A stretch of DNA of 40,059 nucleotides from WJLG01 sp964602485 (GTDB taxonomy: Bacteria; Patescibacteriota; Patescibacteriia; Patescibacteriales; WJLG01): positions 1 to 40,059 of the forward strand of contig CAZRQU010000009.1 of the NCBI GenBank assembly GCA_964602485.1. The letters run 5' to 3'. The number at the start of each line of letters is the position of its first letter. Position 1 is the stretch's first letter. Of this stretch, positions 15,987-24,334 are shown one piece after another. The translations under genes were made by a program, and so were the position numbers. The notes below the pieces were generated by a model. It did no database searches and was not told the DNA's origin. It saw only the letters and a program-made list of their open reading frames with translations.

Positions 15987-17066
15987 TCACTTAAAGATAT
16001 TTTTGATGATCTTCAAGATATTCTTCTTTCCTTCTTTTTTCATAAAGCCAGACATCCTTCTTTCCAGATCGTTCTTTGTCTCTTTTTTAGAGACTATCTC
16101 TTTGATATTTTCTACCAAACCTCTTCTTATTGACCCATCCTCTCTCAAAACCACGGCCGCGTCAGCATTTATCAGCATTAGAGCATTGTCTTCCTGGTGA
16201 GTGTTGGGCATTGGAATTATAATGGCCGGTTTGCCCAATATGGCCAGCTCGGTTATGGTTCCCAATCCGGCCCGACTGACCACTAGATCGCAAACCTTCA
16301 TTATCTCCATCACTTCTTCATGAGGCAAAAACCCGAACTGTCTATAATTATCACTTTTTACATCCACTTCTTTGTTTTTTCCGGCCAAATGGATGATATT
16401 GCATATTTCCGACAGCTCTTTGACCGTATCTTTAACGAGTTTATTGATAGAAACAGCTCCCGTTCCGCCACCCATTATCAAAACCAAGGGGAGCTTATTA
16501 TTTAACTCATATTTTTCAAATAGATCTTTTTTCGTACTTCTTTTTTCGTACTTCTTAATTGAAAATGGCGCGCCGGTCCAAACAGCTTTCTTACCATAAG
16601 CATTGAGCGATCTTTCAAAGACGACTGCTACTCGACTGGCTGCTTTAGCCATTAATTTGTTGGCTAGGCCGGGACGAACATCCAACTGTATCAAAAGAAC
16701 CGGAACACCGAACGCGCGAGCGGCCCAAACCAAAGGCACAGACACGAAACTTCCGGCGCTTATTACGAGGTCGGGTTTTTCTTTTATCACTATCAACAAA
16801 GATTGCAAAAAGCCCAACATGACCAAGAACGGATCCACAAAATTCTTCCAGCTTACATAACGTCTTAATTTACCGGAAAATATCCCCTTGTATCTCAAAC
16901 TCTCCTTCTTAACCATTTCTCTCTCTACTCCTTGCCGACCGCCAACGAACAATAATTCAAGATCACCTATCTCCCTCAATCCGGGAAGCAGATTCAAAAG
17001 CGGTATCACCGATCCACCGGTGCCTCCGCCTGATAATATTATCTTTTCTGTTTTATCTTTATCCAT
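15987..17066 (-). CDS. murG: MurG, lipid II-forming GlcNAc transferase
   Basis: MurG moves GlcNAc from UDP-GlcNAc to lipid I at the inner face of the membrane. The 359-residue GT-B protein has the N-terminal loop GGGTGGSVIPLL (13-24), a second Gly-rich loop GGGTGAVSINKL, and the donor-site motifs SRAGLGTITELAILGKPAIIIP and HQEDNA. The His that usually follows GGTGG is Ser here, a form I recall from other CPR bacteria. It lies downstream of the cassette gene at 17145 and probably has its own extended -10 promoter. Confidence 0.93.
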   Translation of the reverse strand: MDKDKTEKIILSGGGTGGSVIPLLNLLPGLREIGDLELLFVGGRQGVEREMVKKESLRYKGIFSGKLRRYVSWKNFVDPFLVMLGFLQSLLIVIKEKPDLVISAGSFVSVPLVWAARAFGVPVLLIQLDVRPGLANKLMAKAASRVAVVFERSLNAYGKKAVWTGAPFSIKKYEKRSTKKDLFEKYELNNKLPLVLIMGGGTGAVSINKLVKDTVKELSEICNIIHLAGKNKEVDVKSDNYRQFGFLPHEEVMEIMKVCDLVVSRAGLGTITELAILGKPAIIIPMPNTHQEDNALMLINADAAVVLREDGSIRRGLVENIKEIVSKKETKNDLERRMSGFMKKEGKKNILKIIKNIFK

Positions 17067-17072
17067 ATTTAA

Positions 17073-17081
17073 ATATTATCA
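17073..17081 (-). promoter_or_regulatory. Extended -10 element directly upstream of murG
   Basis: The minus strand reads TGA-TAATAT, and the murG ATG follows six bases later. If used, transcription would begin at or next to the start codon. A terminator for the previous gene lies just upstream (17092-17126), so murG needs a nearby start. Confidence 0.4.
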
Positions 17082-17091
17082 TAGATCGGAT

Positions 17092-17126
17092 AAAAAAATA
17101 ACTCAAGGAGGTCATCCTTGAGTTAT
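17092..17126 (-). terminator. Terminator of the 17145-17840 gene
   Basis: A twelve-base-pair stem, ATAACTCAAGGA with its complement, has a five-base loop and is followed by a T run on the minus strand. It lies 18 bases after the stop codon. Confidence 0.88.
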
Positions 17127-17144
17127 TCGATATAATAATTTCAA

Positions 17145-17840
17145 TTAACTCTCATCTGTCCAAACTTTACCCTCTTCCTGAGTTGGAGCATTTAAAAGCT
17201 CCTCTATCTTATCGTCGCTCAAACCTTGTTTTTTCATTTCCTTTATCGCCATCTCTCTTTCGGTAGGGTCTTGATATGAACTAAGGTCGAGTTTACCTTT
17301 CATTTCAAGCTCATTTTCATCAGCGGCCATCATTTTATCCATATTAAGCTCAATGGTATAATGATCACCCTCATCCACTATTTCGGAATTCTCAAAATCT
17401 ATCTCTCCCAGATCGGCCAATCCCCTTCTTTCGAACTTGGTCTCTTCGGCTTTTTTCAATTCTTGACCAGAATCTGGTGTTTCTACATTAGGCATATCAT
17501 CTGAGCCTGGGTCTCCTTCGAGCTTAACCCCCATTTGTGCGGCTAGGTCATCAATGCTCATTGACCTCATTTCACTCAAAGTGTATTCGCTTACCTTACC
17601 TTTTGTCTGCTCGTTCTCTATATTTCCAATTGTCTTTGAAGCATCCTCGGCCTTAGCTTGACCAGCGGCAGCCATTGCTCCCATCATTATCTTCAATCCC
17701 AAAAGAGCAGCACCTCTTCGACTGATCTTTTCCCTTCTTTGCTCCTTTTCTGTCTTTGAACCGAGTTTTTGGTCCATTTTGTTGCCAAGATCCTTGGCTT
17801 CCTCAGGAGAAACATTGGGCATTTGTTCCATACTTTTCAT
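17145..17840 (-). CDS. Hypothetical acidic protein with twin-arginine-like signal
   Basis: I do not recognise this 231-residue protein. A charged N-terminal 40 residues lead to SRRGAALLGLK (40-50), a hydrophobic Ala/Met-rich run to about 60 and an AKA site at 62-64. This resembles a Tat signal, although the motif lacks the Phe-Leu-Lys part and the n-region is long. The rest is acidic, with no cysteines, and reads like a low-complexity surface or regulatory protein (SEMRSMSIDDLAAQMG, KEMKKQGLSDDKIEELLNAP). It has its own promoter, a leader hairpin and a terminator, and splits ftsW from murG. Confidence 0.7.
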   Translation of the reverse strand: MKSMEQMPNVSPEEAKDLGNKMDQKLGSKTEKEQRREKISRRGAALLGLKIMMGAMAAAGQAKAEDASKTIGNIENEQTKGKVSEYTLSEMRSMSIDDLAAQMGVKLEGDPGSDDMPNVETPDSGQELKKAEETKFERRGLADLGEIDFENSEIVDEGDHYTIELNMDKMMAADENELEMKGKLDLSSYQDPTEREMAIKEMKKQGLSDDKIEELLNAPTQEEGKVWTDES

Positions 17841-17881
17841 AAAAATTTTTGATTAATTTTAAAAATTAATGCTATAGACGC

Positions 17882-17902
17882 AAAAAGGGCCACTAAGGGC
17901 CC
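17882..17902 (-). terminator. Terminator-like hairpin in the leader of the 17145 gene (possible attenuator)
   Basis: The minus strand reads GGGCC-CTTAGT-GGCCC followed by TTTTT. It is 62 bases after the ftsW stop and could end that operon. It is also about 12-30 bases downstream of the expected transcription start of the next gene, so it can act as an attenuator for that gene. Confidence 0.7.
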
Positions 17903-17920
17903 ATGCTCTATCTACTAATA

Positions 17921-17949
17921 AGTATAGCAAACCAAGGGTTTTTTGTCAA
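17921..17949 (-). promoter_or_regulatory. Strong sigma70 promoter of the 17145-17840 gene
   Basis: The minus strand reads TTGACA, 17 bases, TATACT. The first part of the spacer, AAAAACCCT, is also found after the -35 of the CAP-gene promoter on the plus strand at 36176. It starts 14 bases after the ftsW stop codon. Confidence 0.8.
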
Positions 17950-17963
17950 TGTGGACAATTACA

Positions 17964-19115
17964 CTACCTTGTTTTTCTAGGGGTCATAGTATGCTTACTT
18001 ATATTTACCAATATACCTAAAGCGATCAAGACCGATATCAAACTTGAGCCCCCATGACTCATTAAAGGCAAGGGCACTCCGGTCATAGGAATAACACCGA
18101 TTATCCCGCCAACATTCAAAAAAGTTTGGATTATCAGCCAGGATACTATCCCTGAAGCCAATATTCGGCCGAACATATCCGGGGCATATTTAGCTATTAC
18201 CATCCCCTTATAGAAAAGGAATGAGTAAAGAAGTATCAATATGGTACTAAAGAAAAACCCCGCTTCTTCAGCTACTATGGCAAAAATGGAATCACTGGAT
18301 ACTTGAGGTAAATACATAAATTTCTGCCGGCTCTGGCCCAATCCCCTGCCCCAAAAACCCCCTGATCCGACAGCTATCAAAGATTGATCCAATTGATAGC
18401 ATTCCTTGTGGGTATTATAGGAAGAGTCCATTACGCATCTGAATCTATTCATCTGATAAGTGTTTGACTGGACCAAAAAGAACATACAAACCAATCCAAA
18501 AGCCACGATCCCGGCAATGAACGAAATTCGCCCTCCACCAATAAAATAAACGGTCAAAGAGCTTAGGACTATTATGGATAAAGTGCCGATATCAGGCTGC
18601 AAAACCATCAAAATTACGATTATCCCCAAAACTGATAAAAAAGGAGCCAGCCCTTCTCCGGGATTGGAAAGATCTCTTTTTCTATCAAGCCAAGCCGCCA
18701 AATATATCAAGAAAAATATTTTAACGAATTCCGATGGCTGCAAATTGAACCCAAAAAGCTCTATCCAACTCCTGGCGCTTCCGTAATCAGCTGATATCCC
18801 GGGGATAAAAACCATCAAAAGAAGAGTTATGGAAACCATTAAACACACTACTGCGTATTTTTTCCATTTATGATAATCAAATCTAGAAAACCCCCAAAAA
18901 AGAGAAAGCCCTATCGCCAAAGATATCAATTGGCGAACAAAATAATAATAACTAGATCCGAATTTATTATAAGAAGCTACGGCCGAAGCGCTAGATAGTA
19001 CCAACAGGCCACAAACTATTATCACTCCCAAAACTATCAAGAAACCCTGATCAGGCTCATGTTCATCACGACTAATACCAAAAATGTTCCTTAATAACCT
19101 TTTTAAACTTTTCAT
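17964..19115 (-). CDS. ftsW: FtsW/RodA-family lipid II polymerase
   Basis: SEDS proteins polymerise lipid II glycan strands in the membrane. The 383-residue protein has about ten membrane segments, SARSWIELFGFNLQPSEFVK in the long loop, and the C-terminal MTGVPLPLMSHGGSSLI signature. It lies next to mraY and murG, which favours FtsW over RodA. The gene starts three bases after the mraY stop. The N-terminal 20 residues are basic and cytoplasmic. Confidence 0.93.
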   Translation of the reverse strand: MKSLKRLLRNIFGISRDEHEPDQGFLIVLGVIIVCGLLVLSSASAVASYNKFGSSYYYFVRQLISLAIGLSLFWGFSRFDYHKWKKYAVVCLMVSITLLLMVFIPGISADYGSARSWIELFGFNLQPSEFVKIFFLIYLAAWLDRKRDLSNPGEGLAPFLSVLGIIVILMVLQPDIGTLSIIVLSSLTVYFIGGGRISFIAGIVAFGLVCMFFLVQSNTYQMNRFRCVMDSSYNTHKECYQLDQSLIAVGSGGFWGRGLGQSRQKFMYLPQVSSDSIFAIVAEEAGFFFSTILILLYSFLFYKGMVIAKYAPDMFGRILASGIVSWLIIQTFLNVGGIIGVIPMTGVPLPLMSHGGSSLISVLIALGILVNISKHTMTPRKTR

Positions 19116-19118
19116 TTA

Positions 19119-20168
19119 TTAATTCTTATCCAAAAGGAATATTATAAGACCAATGACCGAAGTGACCCCGGATATCACCCAAAAACGCATAACTATCTTT
19201 GCTTCGGACCAGCCAATGGCTTGAAAATGATGATGAATGGGCGCGGAACGAAAAACCTTCTTTCCTTTTCTTATCTTCTTAGACAATACTTGAATGATGA
19301 CAGACAACGATTCCACCACAAATATAAAACCAATTATCGGCAAAATGAACACGCTGTTGGTGAGAATAGCTATCACTCCTAAAGTGATGCCTAGGCTCAT
19401 AGCTCCGGTGTCTCCCATATAGAATCTAGCCGGGGGGATGTTATACCACAAGAAAGCTAAAAGTCCGCCTATTATCACTCCGCAAAAAGCAGCCAGATCA
19501 AAACGACCCAAAACAAAAGCGATAACCCCGAAAGCGGCGTAAGACATCAATAAAGTTCCTCCGGATAGCCCGTCCAGTCCGTCGGTCTCGTTAACGGAAA
19601 AGGCGGTGGCCACTATAACCAATATGAAAAAAGGCATATACCACCAACCTATCTCAAAACTTCCTAAAAAAGGAACCTGCAAGGTGGTCCAATCAAGTTT
19701 GAAGTGAAACCACAAAGCACCAACCGCGGCAATAGCGGTATATATCAAAAGCCTATGGCCGATATTCAAACCGCCCCCTCCCAAAACTCCCTTGCCTCTA
19801 ACATCAAGCCAATCATCAAAAAGGCCAACTATGGCAGAAAGTATCAATATCCCTAAAGGCAGGAAGGTTTCTGGACGGGAAAGGAAATTGAGATCATAGA
19901 AAAAACCGTCTTTAAAAAATAAAGAGAGGTAATAAAAAAGAAATATGAATATCAAAAGTATACCCCAGATCAATATGCCCCCCATAGTGGGCGTACCGGA
20001 CTTATGGGCATGCAGTTTGGTGAATATAGGAGTATTGCCATTGGCCCTGATCTGTTTGCCAAGCTTATATTTATAAAGAAAGTGGGTAAGCAAAGGGGTC
20101 AACAAAAAAGCTGCTCCAAAAGAAACAGTAGTCAAGAACAGGATTCTAATGATCTGGTAGCTGGTCAT
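19119..20168 (-). CDS. mraY: Phospho-N-acetylmuramoyl-pentapeptide transferase MraY
   Basis: MraY makes lipid I from UDP-MurNAc-pentapeptide and undecaprenyl phosphate. From the ATG at 20168 the protein has 349 residues and about ten membrane segments. It has HKSGTPTMGG, FDDWLD, NETDGLDGLSGG, FYMGDTGAMSLG and the HHH motif in IHHHFQ, all at the usual places. A GTG at 20189 would add seven residues; the ATG gives a normal start. It is the first gene of the division cluster seen here. murD, murE, murF and ftsZ are absent from the window. Confidence 0.96.
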   Translation of the reverse strand: MTSYQIIRILFLTTVSFGAAFLLTPLLTHFLYKYKLGKQIRANGNTPIFTKLHAHKSGTPTMGGILIWGILLIFIFLFYYLSLFFKDGFFYDLNFLSRPETFLPLGILILSAIVGLFDDWLDVRGKGVLGGGGLNIGHRLLIYTAIAAVGALWFHFKLDWTTLQVPFLGSFEIGWWYMPFFILVIVATAFSVNETDGLDGLSGGTLLMSYAAFGVIAFVLGRFDLAAFCGVIIGGLLAFLWYNIPPARFYMGDTGAMSLGITLGVIAILTNSVFILPIIGFIFVVESLSVIIQVLSKKIRKGKKVFRSAPIHHHFQAIGWSEAKIVMRFWVISGVTSVIGLIIFLLDKN

Positions 20169-20225
20169 AAAAATATATTGATAACACACAGAATGCGAAC
20201 TTGTCGCATCGATCTGCTATGTTAT

Positions 20226-20642
20226 TTATCTGAAATTTATATAATAGATAGGTCCTAAAGCGATCAAAAGGAAAATATTAGCCAATAAAGCTCCGGCTAA
20301 AAGTATATGGGCTAAAAATTTGAAATGGTCGCTTTTTAAAAAAAAGAACAAAAGTATGAAATTAACGAATAGAAAGGTCAAGCCGATAGCCGGGATCAAC
20401 AGTATTCTCTCTGCCTTACCTATCATATCTACGCCGAAGTCAACATTAAAATGCAAAATTATAAGGTCTTCGGAAAGACGCCCTTTGAACAAGATGGTCA
20501 ATGTCCAAGCCAATATATTGAGCAGTAAAGCCAGGATCAGATATATCTTAACAGCTAGAAATCCCCATATATAAGAAAGGGAGCTGGCAAACCCCTGACG
20601 ATAGGTATATAAAGAATTGTATATCTTGGAAATATTCAACAT
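20226..20642 (-). CDS. Hypothetical four-helix membrane protein
   Basis: The 138-residue protein has about four membrane segments (near 25-52, 76-102, 107-128 and the adjoining C-terminus). Between the first two is LHFNVDFGVDMIGKAER, similar in style to the periplasmic loop of DUF1648 proteins. I recall like-sized proteins in other Parcubacteria but no function. It starts one base after the stop of the glycosyltransferase gene upstream and precedes mraY, so it may be co-transcribed with both. Confidence 0.75.
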   Translation of the reverse strand: MLNISKIYNSLYTYRQGFASSLSYIWGFLAVKIYLILALLLNILAWTLTILFKGRLSEDLIILHFNVDFGVDMIGKAERILLIPAIGLTFLFVNFILLFFFLKSDHFKFLAHILLAGALLANIFLLIALGPIYYINFR

Positions 20643-20643
20643 A

Positions 20644-21825
20644 TTATCTTAAAAGCATTAATAGGTCATCCATATAATCATGCGGATTGAAGCGACGCTC
20701 CTTTATCTTTATTTGGTCAAGTTCTTGCCTGTTCTCAAGAACATACTTCATTTTTTCTACCAGATCATTCTCACTGCCCGGATCGAACAGTATCCCTCCG
20801 GTGCGATGGACCAATTCCGTTATCCCTCCTATCCTAGCAGCTATCACGGGCAAACCCAAAGAAGCGGCTTCATATATGACTGTTGGTGAATTCTCATAAC
20901 AAAGAGAGGGTACTATCAAACAATCAGCCGACCTCATAAGTTCTTTTATTTCCGAATGAGCCTTGCCTCCTAACAATTTTATTCTTTTATCACCATAGGC
21001 TATCTTGCCAACATCCGCCATCTTGGATCCGGCTCCTGCCACTAAGAGTTCTACTGTCAATTTTTTGTCCTTAGCGGCAGTGGACGTCCAAAACGGCTCC
21101 CAAAAATTAACAAAAGTCCTAACCAGGAACAAAACTCCCTTATGTATCTCTACTTGGCCGGCGTAAAGAAAGGAGAATTTCATCTCATCATTCTTGGGGC
21201 GAACCTTTATGTCAGAGAATTTGGGAGAAGGATTAGGTAAAATGAACTTATCGGAACCCTCAAAGAATTTCCTGGAAACGTGCATACTCAAAAGCCAGCG
21301 CGAAGGAGATATGACCATCTCAGGAGCCCCAAAAAGCAAACGACAGAAAAATTGATACATTTTGGCTGACAAGCTTTCGATATTGTCTTCCTGACCATGA
21401 AACATTAAACCGCTAGGATGAATAAGCTGGACATCATGCAGAACATGAACATGTTTTATGCCCATTTTCTTAAAAAGCCTAGGCAATAAAAAACTCAAGC
21501 CCTTGAGATTATGGGTCATCACCATATCCGGCTTCTCTTTTCTTAAAATGAACCATACCTTAACAGCGGTTATAATATCGAACATATTATAGATATGCCA
21601 AAAAAAACGCAAGACCAAGGGAACTTTTGCTATATCATAAAAAAGCCCTCGCAGATAATAAACGCCTAAACGCTCATCTGTCTTGCGCCTCAAATAAGGA
21701 GTTGAAGATATCAAGAATGCTTCTTGCCCTTTATCTTTCAGTCCTTTATAGATAAAATCGACCACCTTTTCCGATCCTCCCCTTTCATATGGTCTGTATA
21801 GGTTGTTTATTAGGCAAATTTTCAT
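20644..21825 (-). CDS. GT4-family glycosyltransferase
   Basis: The 393-residue GT-B protein starts MKICLINNLYRPYERGGSEK, the usual GT4 opening with its Gly-Gly-Ser/Glu acceptor loop. FLYAGQVEIHKGVLFL lies at the domain junction, and the donor motif is YENSPTVIYEAASLGLPVIA with the E-x7-E pair. It probably adds a sugar to a lipid-linked surface glycan at the cytoplasmic face of the membrane. An extended -10 lies six bases before the ATG and a terminator upstream, so it heads a transcript into 20226 and possibly mraY. Confidence 0.9.
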   Translation of the reverse strand: MKICLINNLYRPYERGGSEKVVDFIYKGLKDKGQEAFLISSTPYLRRKTDERLGVYYLRGLFYDIAKVPLVLRFFWHIYNMFDIITAVKVWFILRKEKPDMVMTHNLKGLSFLLPRLFKKMGIKHVHVLHDVQLIHPSGLMFHGQEDNIESLSAKMYQFFCRLLFGAPEMVISPSRWLLSMHVSRKFFEGSDKFILPNPSPKFSDIKVRPKNDEMKFSFLYAGQVEIHKGVLFLVRTFVNFWEPFWTSTAAKDKKLTVELLVAGAGSKMADVGKIAYGDKRIKLLGGKAHSEIKELMRSADCLIVPSLCYENSPTVIYEAASLGLPVIAARIGGITELVHRTGGILFDPGSENDLVEKMKYVLENRQELDQIKIKERRFNPHDYMDDLLMLLR

Positions 21826-21831
21826 ATTTTT

Positions 21832-21840
21832 ATTATATCA
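21832..21840 (-). promoter_or_regulatory. Extended -10 directly upstream of the GT4 gene
   Basis: The minus strand reads TGA-TATAAT, with the ATG six bases later. A leaderless or nearly leaderless transcript is likely. It follows the terminator at 21854-21892. Confidence 0.5.
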
Positions 21841-21853
21841 CGCCTTCTTCTTT

Positions 21854-21892
21854 AAAAAAACAGCCACCTTGACCATTTTTTGGCTGTTTTTT
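21854..21892 (-). terminator. Terminator after the 21928-22251 gene
   Basis: CAGCCA and TGGCTG form the core of a stem extended by A and T runs on both sides, so it can work in either direction. It separates the glycan operon upstream from the GT4-mraY transcript. Confidence 0.8.
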
Positions 21893-21927
21893 ATCTTTAA
21901 GTCTTTTTAGACCCAAAAGTCCTGTGC

Positions 21928-22251
21928 TTAGGGACTCTTTTTTTGGTCTTTTTCCTGACCTGGCTCAATTCTTGCCTGTTTTTGAGCTGAGACGGAGTTC
22001 TGTAGGTCGGATTTCCAGGCCGGTTCCCGACTTTGGAGTGTTTTTTCATGGTTGTCTTTATTCAATTTATTCACTTTTTTTCTTATTTGACGAGATATGA
22101 AAAATCCGCCGACAACAAAAACCAGCATCACTATTATCCCTGCTCCATAGCCTATGGATAATTTAAAAATATCAATAGTTTCTATTTCCTCGGCCCTGGC
22201 CAAAAAAGGGTAAAAGGCCGCTACGGCAATTACAAAAATAATTTTTCTCAT
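21928..22251 (-). CDS. Small membrane protein with signal peptide
   Basis: The 107-residue protein has a signal peptide (residues 1-20, ending ARA-EE), a short extracytoplasmic stretch, a membrane helix at about 32-54 and a basic, Gln-rich cytoplasmic tail. No family is recognised. Its ATG overlaps the stop of the upstream GT4 gene (ATGA), so the two are translationally coupled. The coupling suggests a link to glycan assembly, but the role is unknown. Confidence 0.72.
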   Translation of the reverse strand: MRKIIFVIAVAAFYPFLARAEEIETIDIFKLSIGYGAGIIVMLVFVVGGFFISRQIRKKVNKLNKDNHEKTLQSREPAWKSDLQNSVSAQKQARIEPGQEKDQKKSP

Positions 22252-23366
22252 ACACTGATCTTTTTTAAGATATTAGCGAGTTTATCGCCGATATTATTTC
22301 TAGAGTATACCTTTTCGGCCAAAATTCTGGAACTTGTTTCCATTTCCTTTCTTTTATCAATATCTTTAAAGAAAATCTCTATTTTCTCCTTTAGGTCAGT
22401 GATGTTCCCGGGCTCGACTATCAATCCTTCTTTTTCGTTAGAAAATACGCTTCTAACGCCAGCCAGATCAGAAGCTATTACCGGAGTGCCCGAGGCCATA
22501 GATTCTATCAAAACTATACCGAAAGCCTCACCTTTATTAATAGATGGCAATATGGTCACACCATGAGAGGCATAAACTTTCGGCAGCTCATCATCTGAAA
22601 CCTTGCCTAAGAAAACTATCTTATCTCTTATTTCCAAGTCCTTAGCTCTTTTCTCATACTCATTCTTAAGCTCTCCTGCTCCCACTATGCTTAACTCCCA
22701 ATCATCAATATCCAGCTTAGCCGCTGCTTCTATCAAGTTGCTGACCCCTTTAAAATAGTGTGCTTGATCAAGACCTCCGACAAAAAGCATTTTCTTTTTA
22801 CTGCGGTTCTTTATCTTTGGCTGGAATCTCTCAACGTCCACTCCATAAGGAACTTCGAAGAATTTATTCTTATGCTTACTATAGAACCCTTTTAAATTAC
22901 CATCCTTTATATAATCCAAACTGGCACTCATGATCATATCCGCCTTATTGAACAATGATCTTTCTATGATCTTTGAGGGCAGGCTCAACACCTTAGCTAA
23001 AAAAGAAAGTCCGACAACATCCATATGATACCTTATGACCAACTTTTTCCCCGGGTTCAATAACTTGAATAGCCAAACCACCTCAGCTCCTCCAAAAAAA
23101 GGATAATGCAAATAAATGATATCAAAATCTTTAAGCTTGGAAAATAATCCGGGGATGAAGGCTCCATTTCCCAGTCTTAAGAAGGGTTTTATTCTTATTA
23201 CTTTATTCTTCTTATCAAGATCGAGGTCCGCATCAAGCCCATGGTCAGGAACGAAAGTAACAACCTCAAACCCCCTTTCTGACATAAGTCGGCTAAAATC
23301 AAAAGCGGCGGTACCAATACCGCCCTTGTAAGGAGGATAGGTGCAAACAATATTGGCTATTTTCAT
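22248..23366 (-). CDS. GT4-family glycosyltransferase
   Basis: The 372-residue protein has the GT4 opening IVCTYPPYKGGIGTAAFDFSR, then KKMLFVGGLDQAHYFKGVSNLIEA at the linker, and the donor motif NKGEAFGIVLIESMASGTPVIASD with both glutamates. It probably extends a lipid-linked glycan. It lies ten bases after the 23376 gene and is coupled to the small membrane protein downstream. Confidence 0.9.
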   Translation of the reverse strand: MKIANIVCTYPPYKGGIGTAAFDFSRLMSERGFEVVTFVPDHGLDADLDLDKKNKVIRIKPFLRLGNGAFIPGLFSKLKDFDIIYLHYPFFGGAEVVWLFKLLNPGKKLVIRYHMDVVGLSFLAKVLSLPSKIIERSLFNKADMIMSASLDYIKDGNLKGFYSKHKNKFFEVPYGVDVERFQPKIKNRSKKKMLFVGGLDQAHYFKGVSNLIEAAAKLDIDDWELSIVGAGELKNEYEKRAKDLEIRDKIVFLGKVSDDELPKVYASHGVTILPSINKGEAFGIVLIESMASGTPVIASDLAGVRSVFSNEKEGLIVEPGNITDLKEKIEIFFKDIDKRKEMETSSRILAEKVYSRNNIGDKLANILKKISV

Positions 23367-23375
23367 AAAAACATT

Positions 23376-23789
23376 CTAGTATTCTTCCTTGGATAAAAGC
23401 CACCAGCGGAAAGAGTAAGCCAAGATAAAGACAGAGCAAGCTGACAGGAATATACTCATGGTCATAGTTTTTTCTAACAGCCAAAAAACCAAACAAACGA
23501 CCATAGGCAAGGAAAAAATAAAAATATCTATTTTCATCCTGTCCATAAAATTCAAACTCAGATCCATATCCATATTATTCTCTGATCTTCTTTTTTTCAT
23601 TTTTCGCCTATTCACCCTAAGGGTTATCAATAACAAAAGTCCGAAAAGTCCGAAAGGCGCCAAGGTTTGCATCAAATTCTTAAAAGTCTCGAAATTGTCC
23701 CCGGAAATAAAATATAATATGGAGGCTCCTGTTATCAATACAACAAAAACCAAATTTAAAAAATCTATGAGTAGTTCTTTAGCTGACAT
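23376..23789 (-). CDS. Hypothetical membrane protein
   Basis: The 137-residue protein has four predicted membrane segments (about 8-28, 43-57, 90-107 and 110-128). A basic cytoplasmic loop RVNRRKMKKRRSENN lies between the second and third. No family is recognised. Its place among glycosyltransferases suggests a role in the envelope but does not define one. Confidence 0.65.
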   Translation of the reverse strand: MSAKELLIDFLNLVFVVLITGASILYFISGDNFETFKNLMQTLAPFGLFGLLLLITLRVNRRKMKKRRSENNMDMDLSLNFMDRMKIDIFIFSLPMVVCLVFWLLEKTMTMSIFLSACSVFILAYSFRWWLLSKEEY

Positions 23790-23901
23790 ATTTTAATTTA
23801 AAATTTGAATTTCAAAATGTTTTTACATCAAAAGTCGCTGAAAGCGAACCGATGCATCTTCTTTTTTAAATTTTTATTTCATCGTTCGTCAATTTTCTAT
23901 T

Positions 23902-24240
23902 TTAAGGTCTGTCTTTTTTATTATCATCTAAGGCTAATTTTCTAACGATCCTAGTAATGTCTTTATCCATCTTTTCCACTTTCAAACGCAGGCGGAAGTT
24001 AAGATAGAACAGGATCACAACCGCTAAATATAAAAGCACTTCTATTCCTGTTCCGGAAAATCCGATGCCGGTCACGAATCTGTCTATCCAACGAATGCCA
24101 GCCACTAAAATGGCGGCCACCATCCAGAACGCCAGCCAAAAAACGAACTCCGAAGCATTGATCTTCTTGTTCTTTTTTAATATAAGGATCCTGGCCACGA
24201 TCGCGACTATTATTATAATGGCGATTATTTGTTGAAACAT
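23902..24240 (-). CDS. DUF2304 membrane protein
   Basis: The 112-residue protein has three membrane segments, with ASEFVFWLAFWMVAAIL between the first and second and a Leu-rich third helix followed by LRLKVEKMDKDITRIVRKLAL. This pattern is DUF2304. Such proteins are often encoded beside a GT2 glycosyltransferase, as here, and may help with polyprenol-linked sugar transfer. The function is not established. Confidence 0.82.
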   Translation of the reverse strand: MFQQIIAIIIIVAIVARILILKKNKKINASEFVFWLAFWMVAAILVAGIRWIDRFVTGIGFSGTGIEVLLYLAVVILFYLNFRLRLKVEKMDKDITRIVRKLALDDNKKDRP

Positions 24241-24334
24241 ACTTAATTTTAAATTTAGATCTCAAAATGGAAAATTAGATCTTCAATTTAATTCGTCAAT
24301 TTTTAAATTTTGAGGTTTCCATTTTAAATTATTA

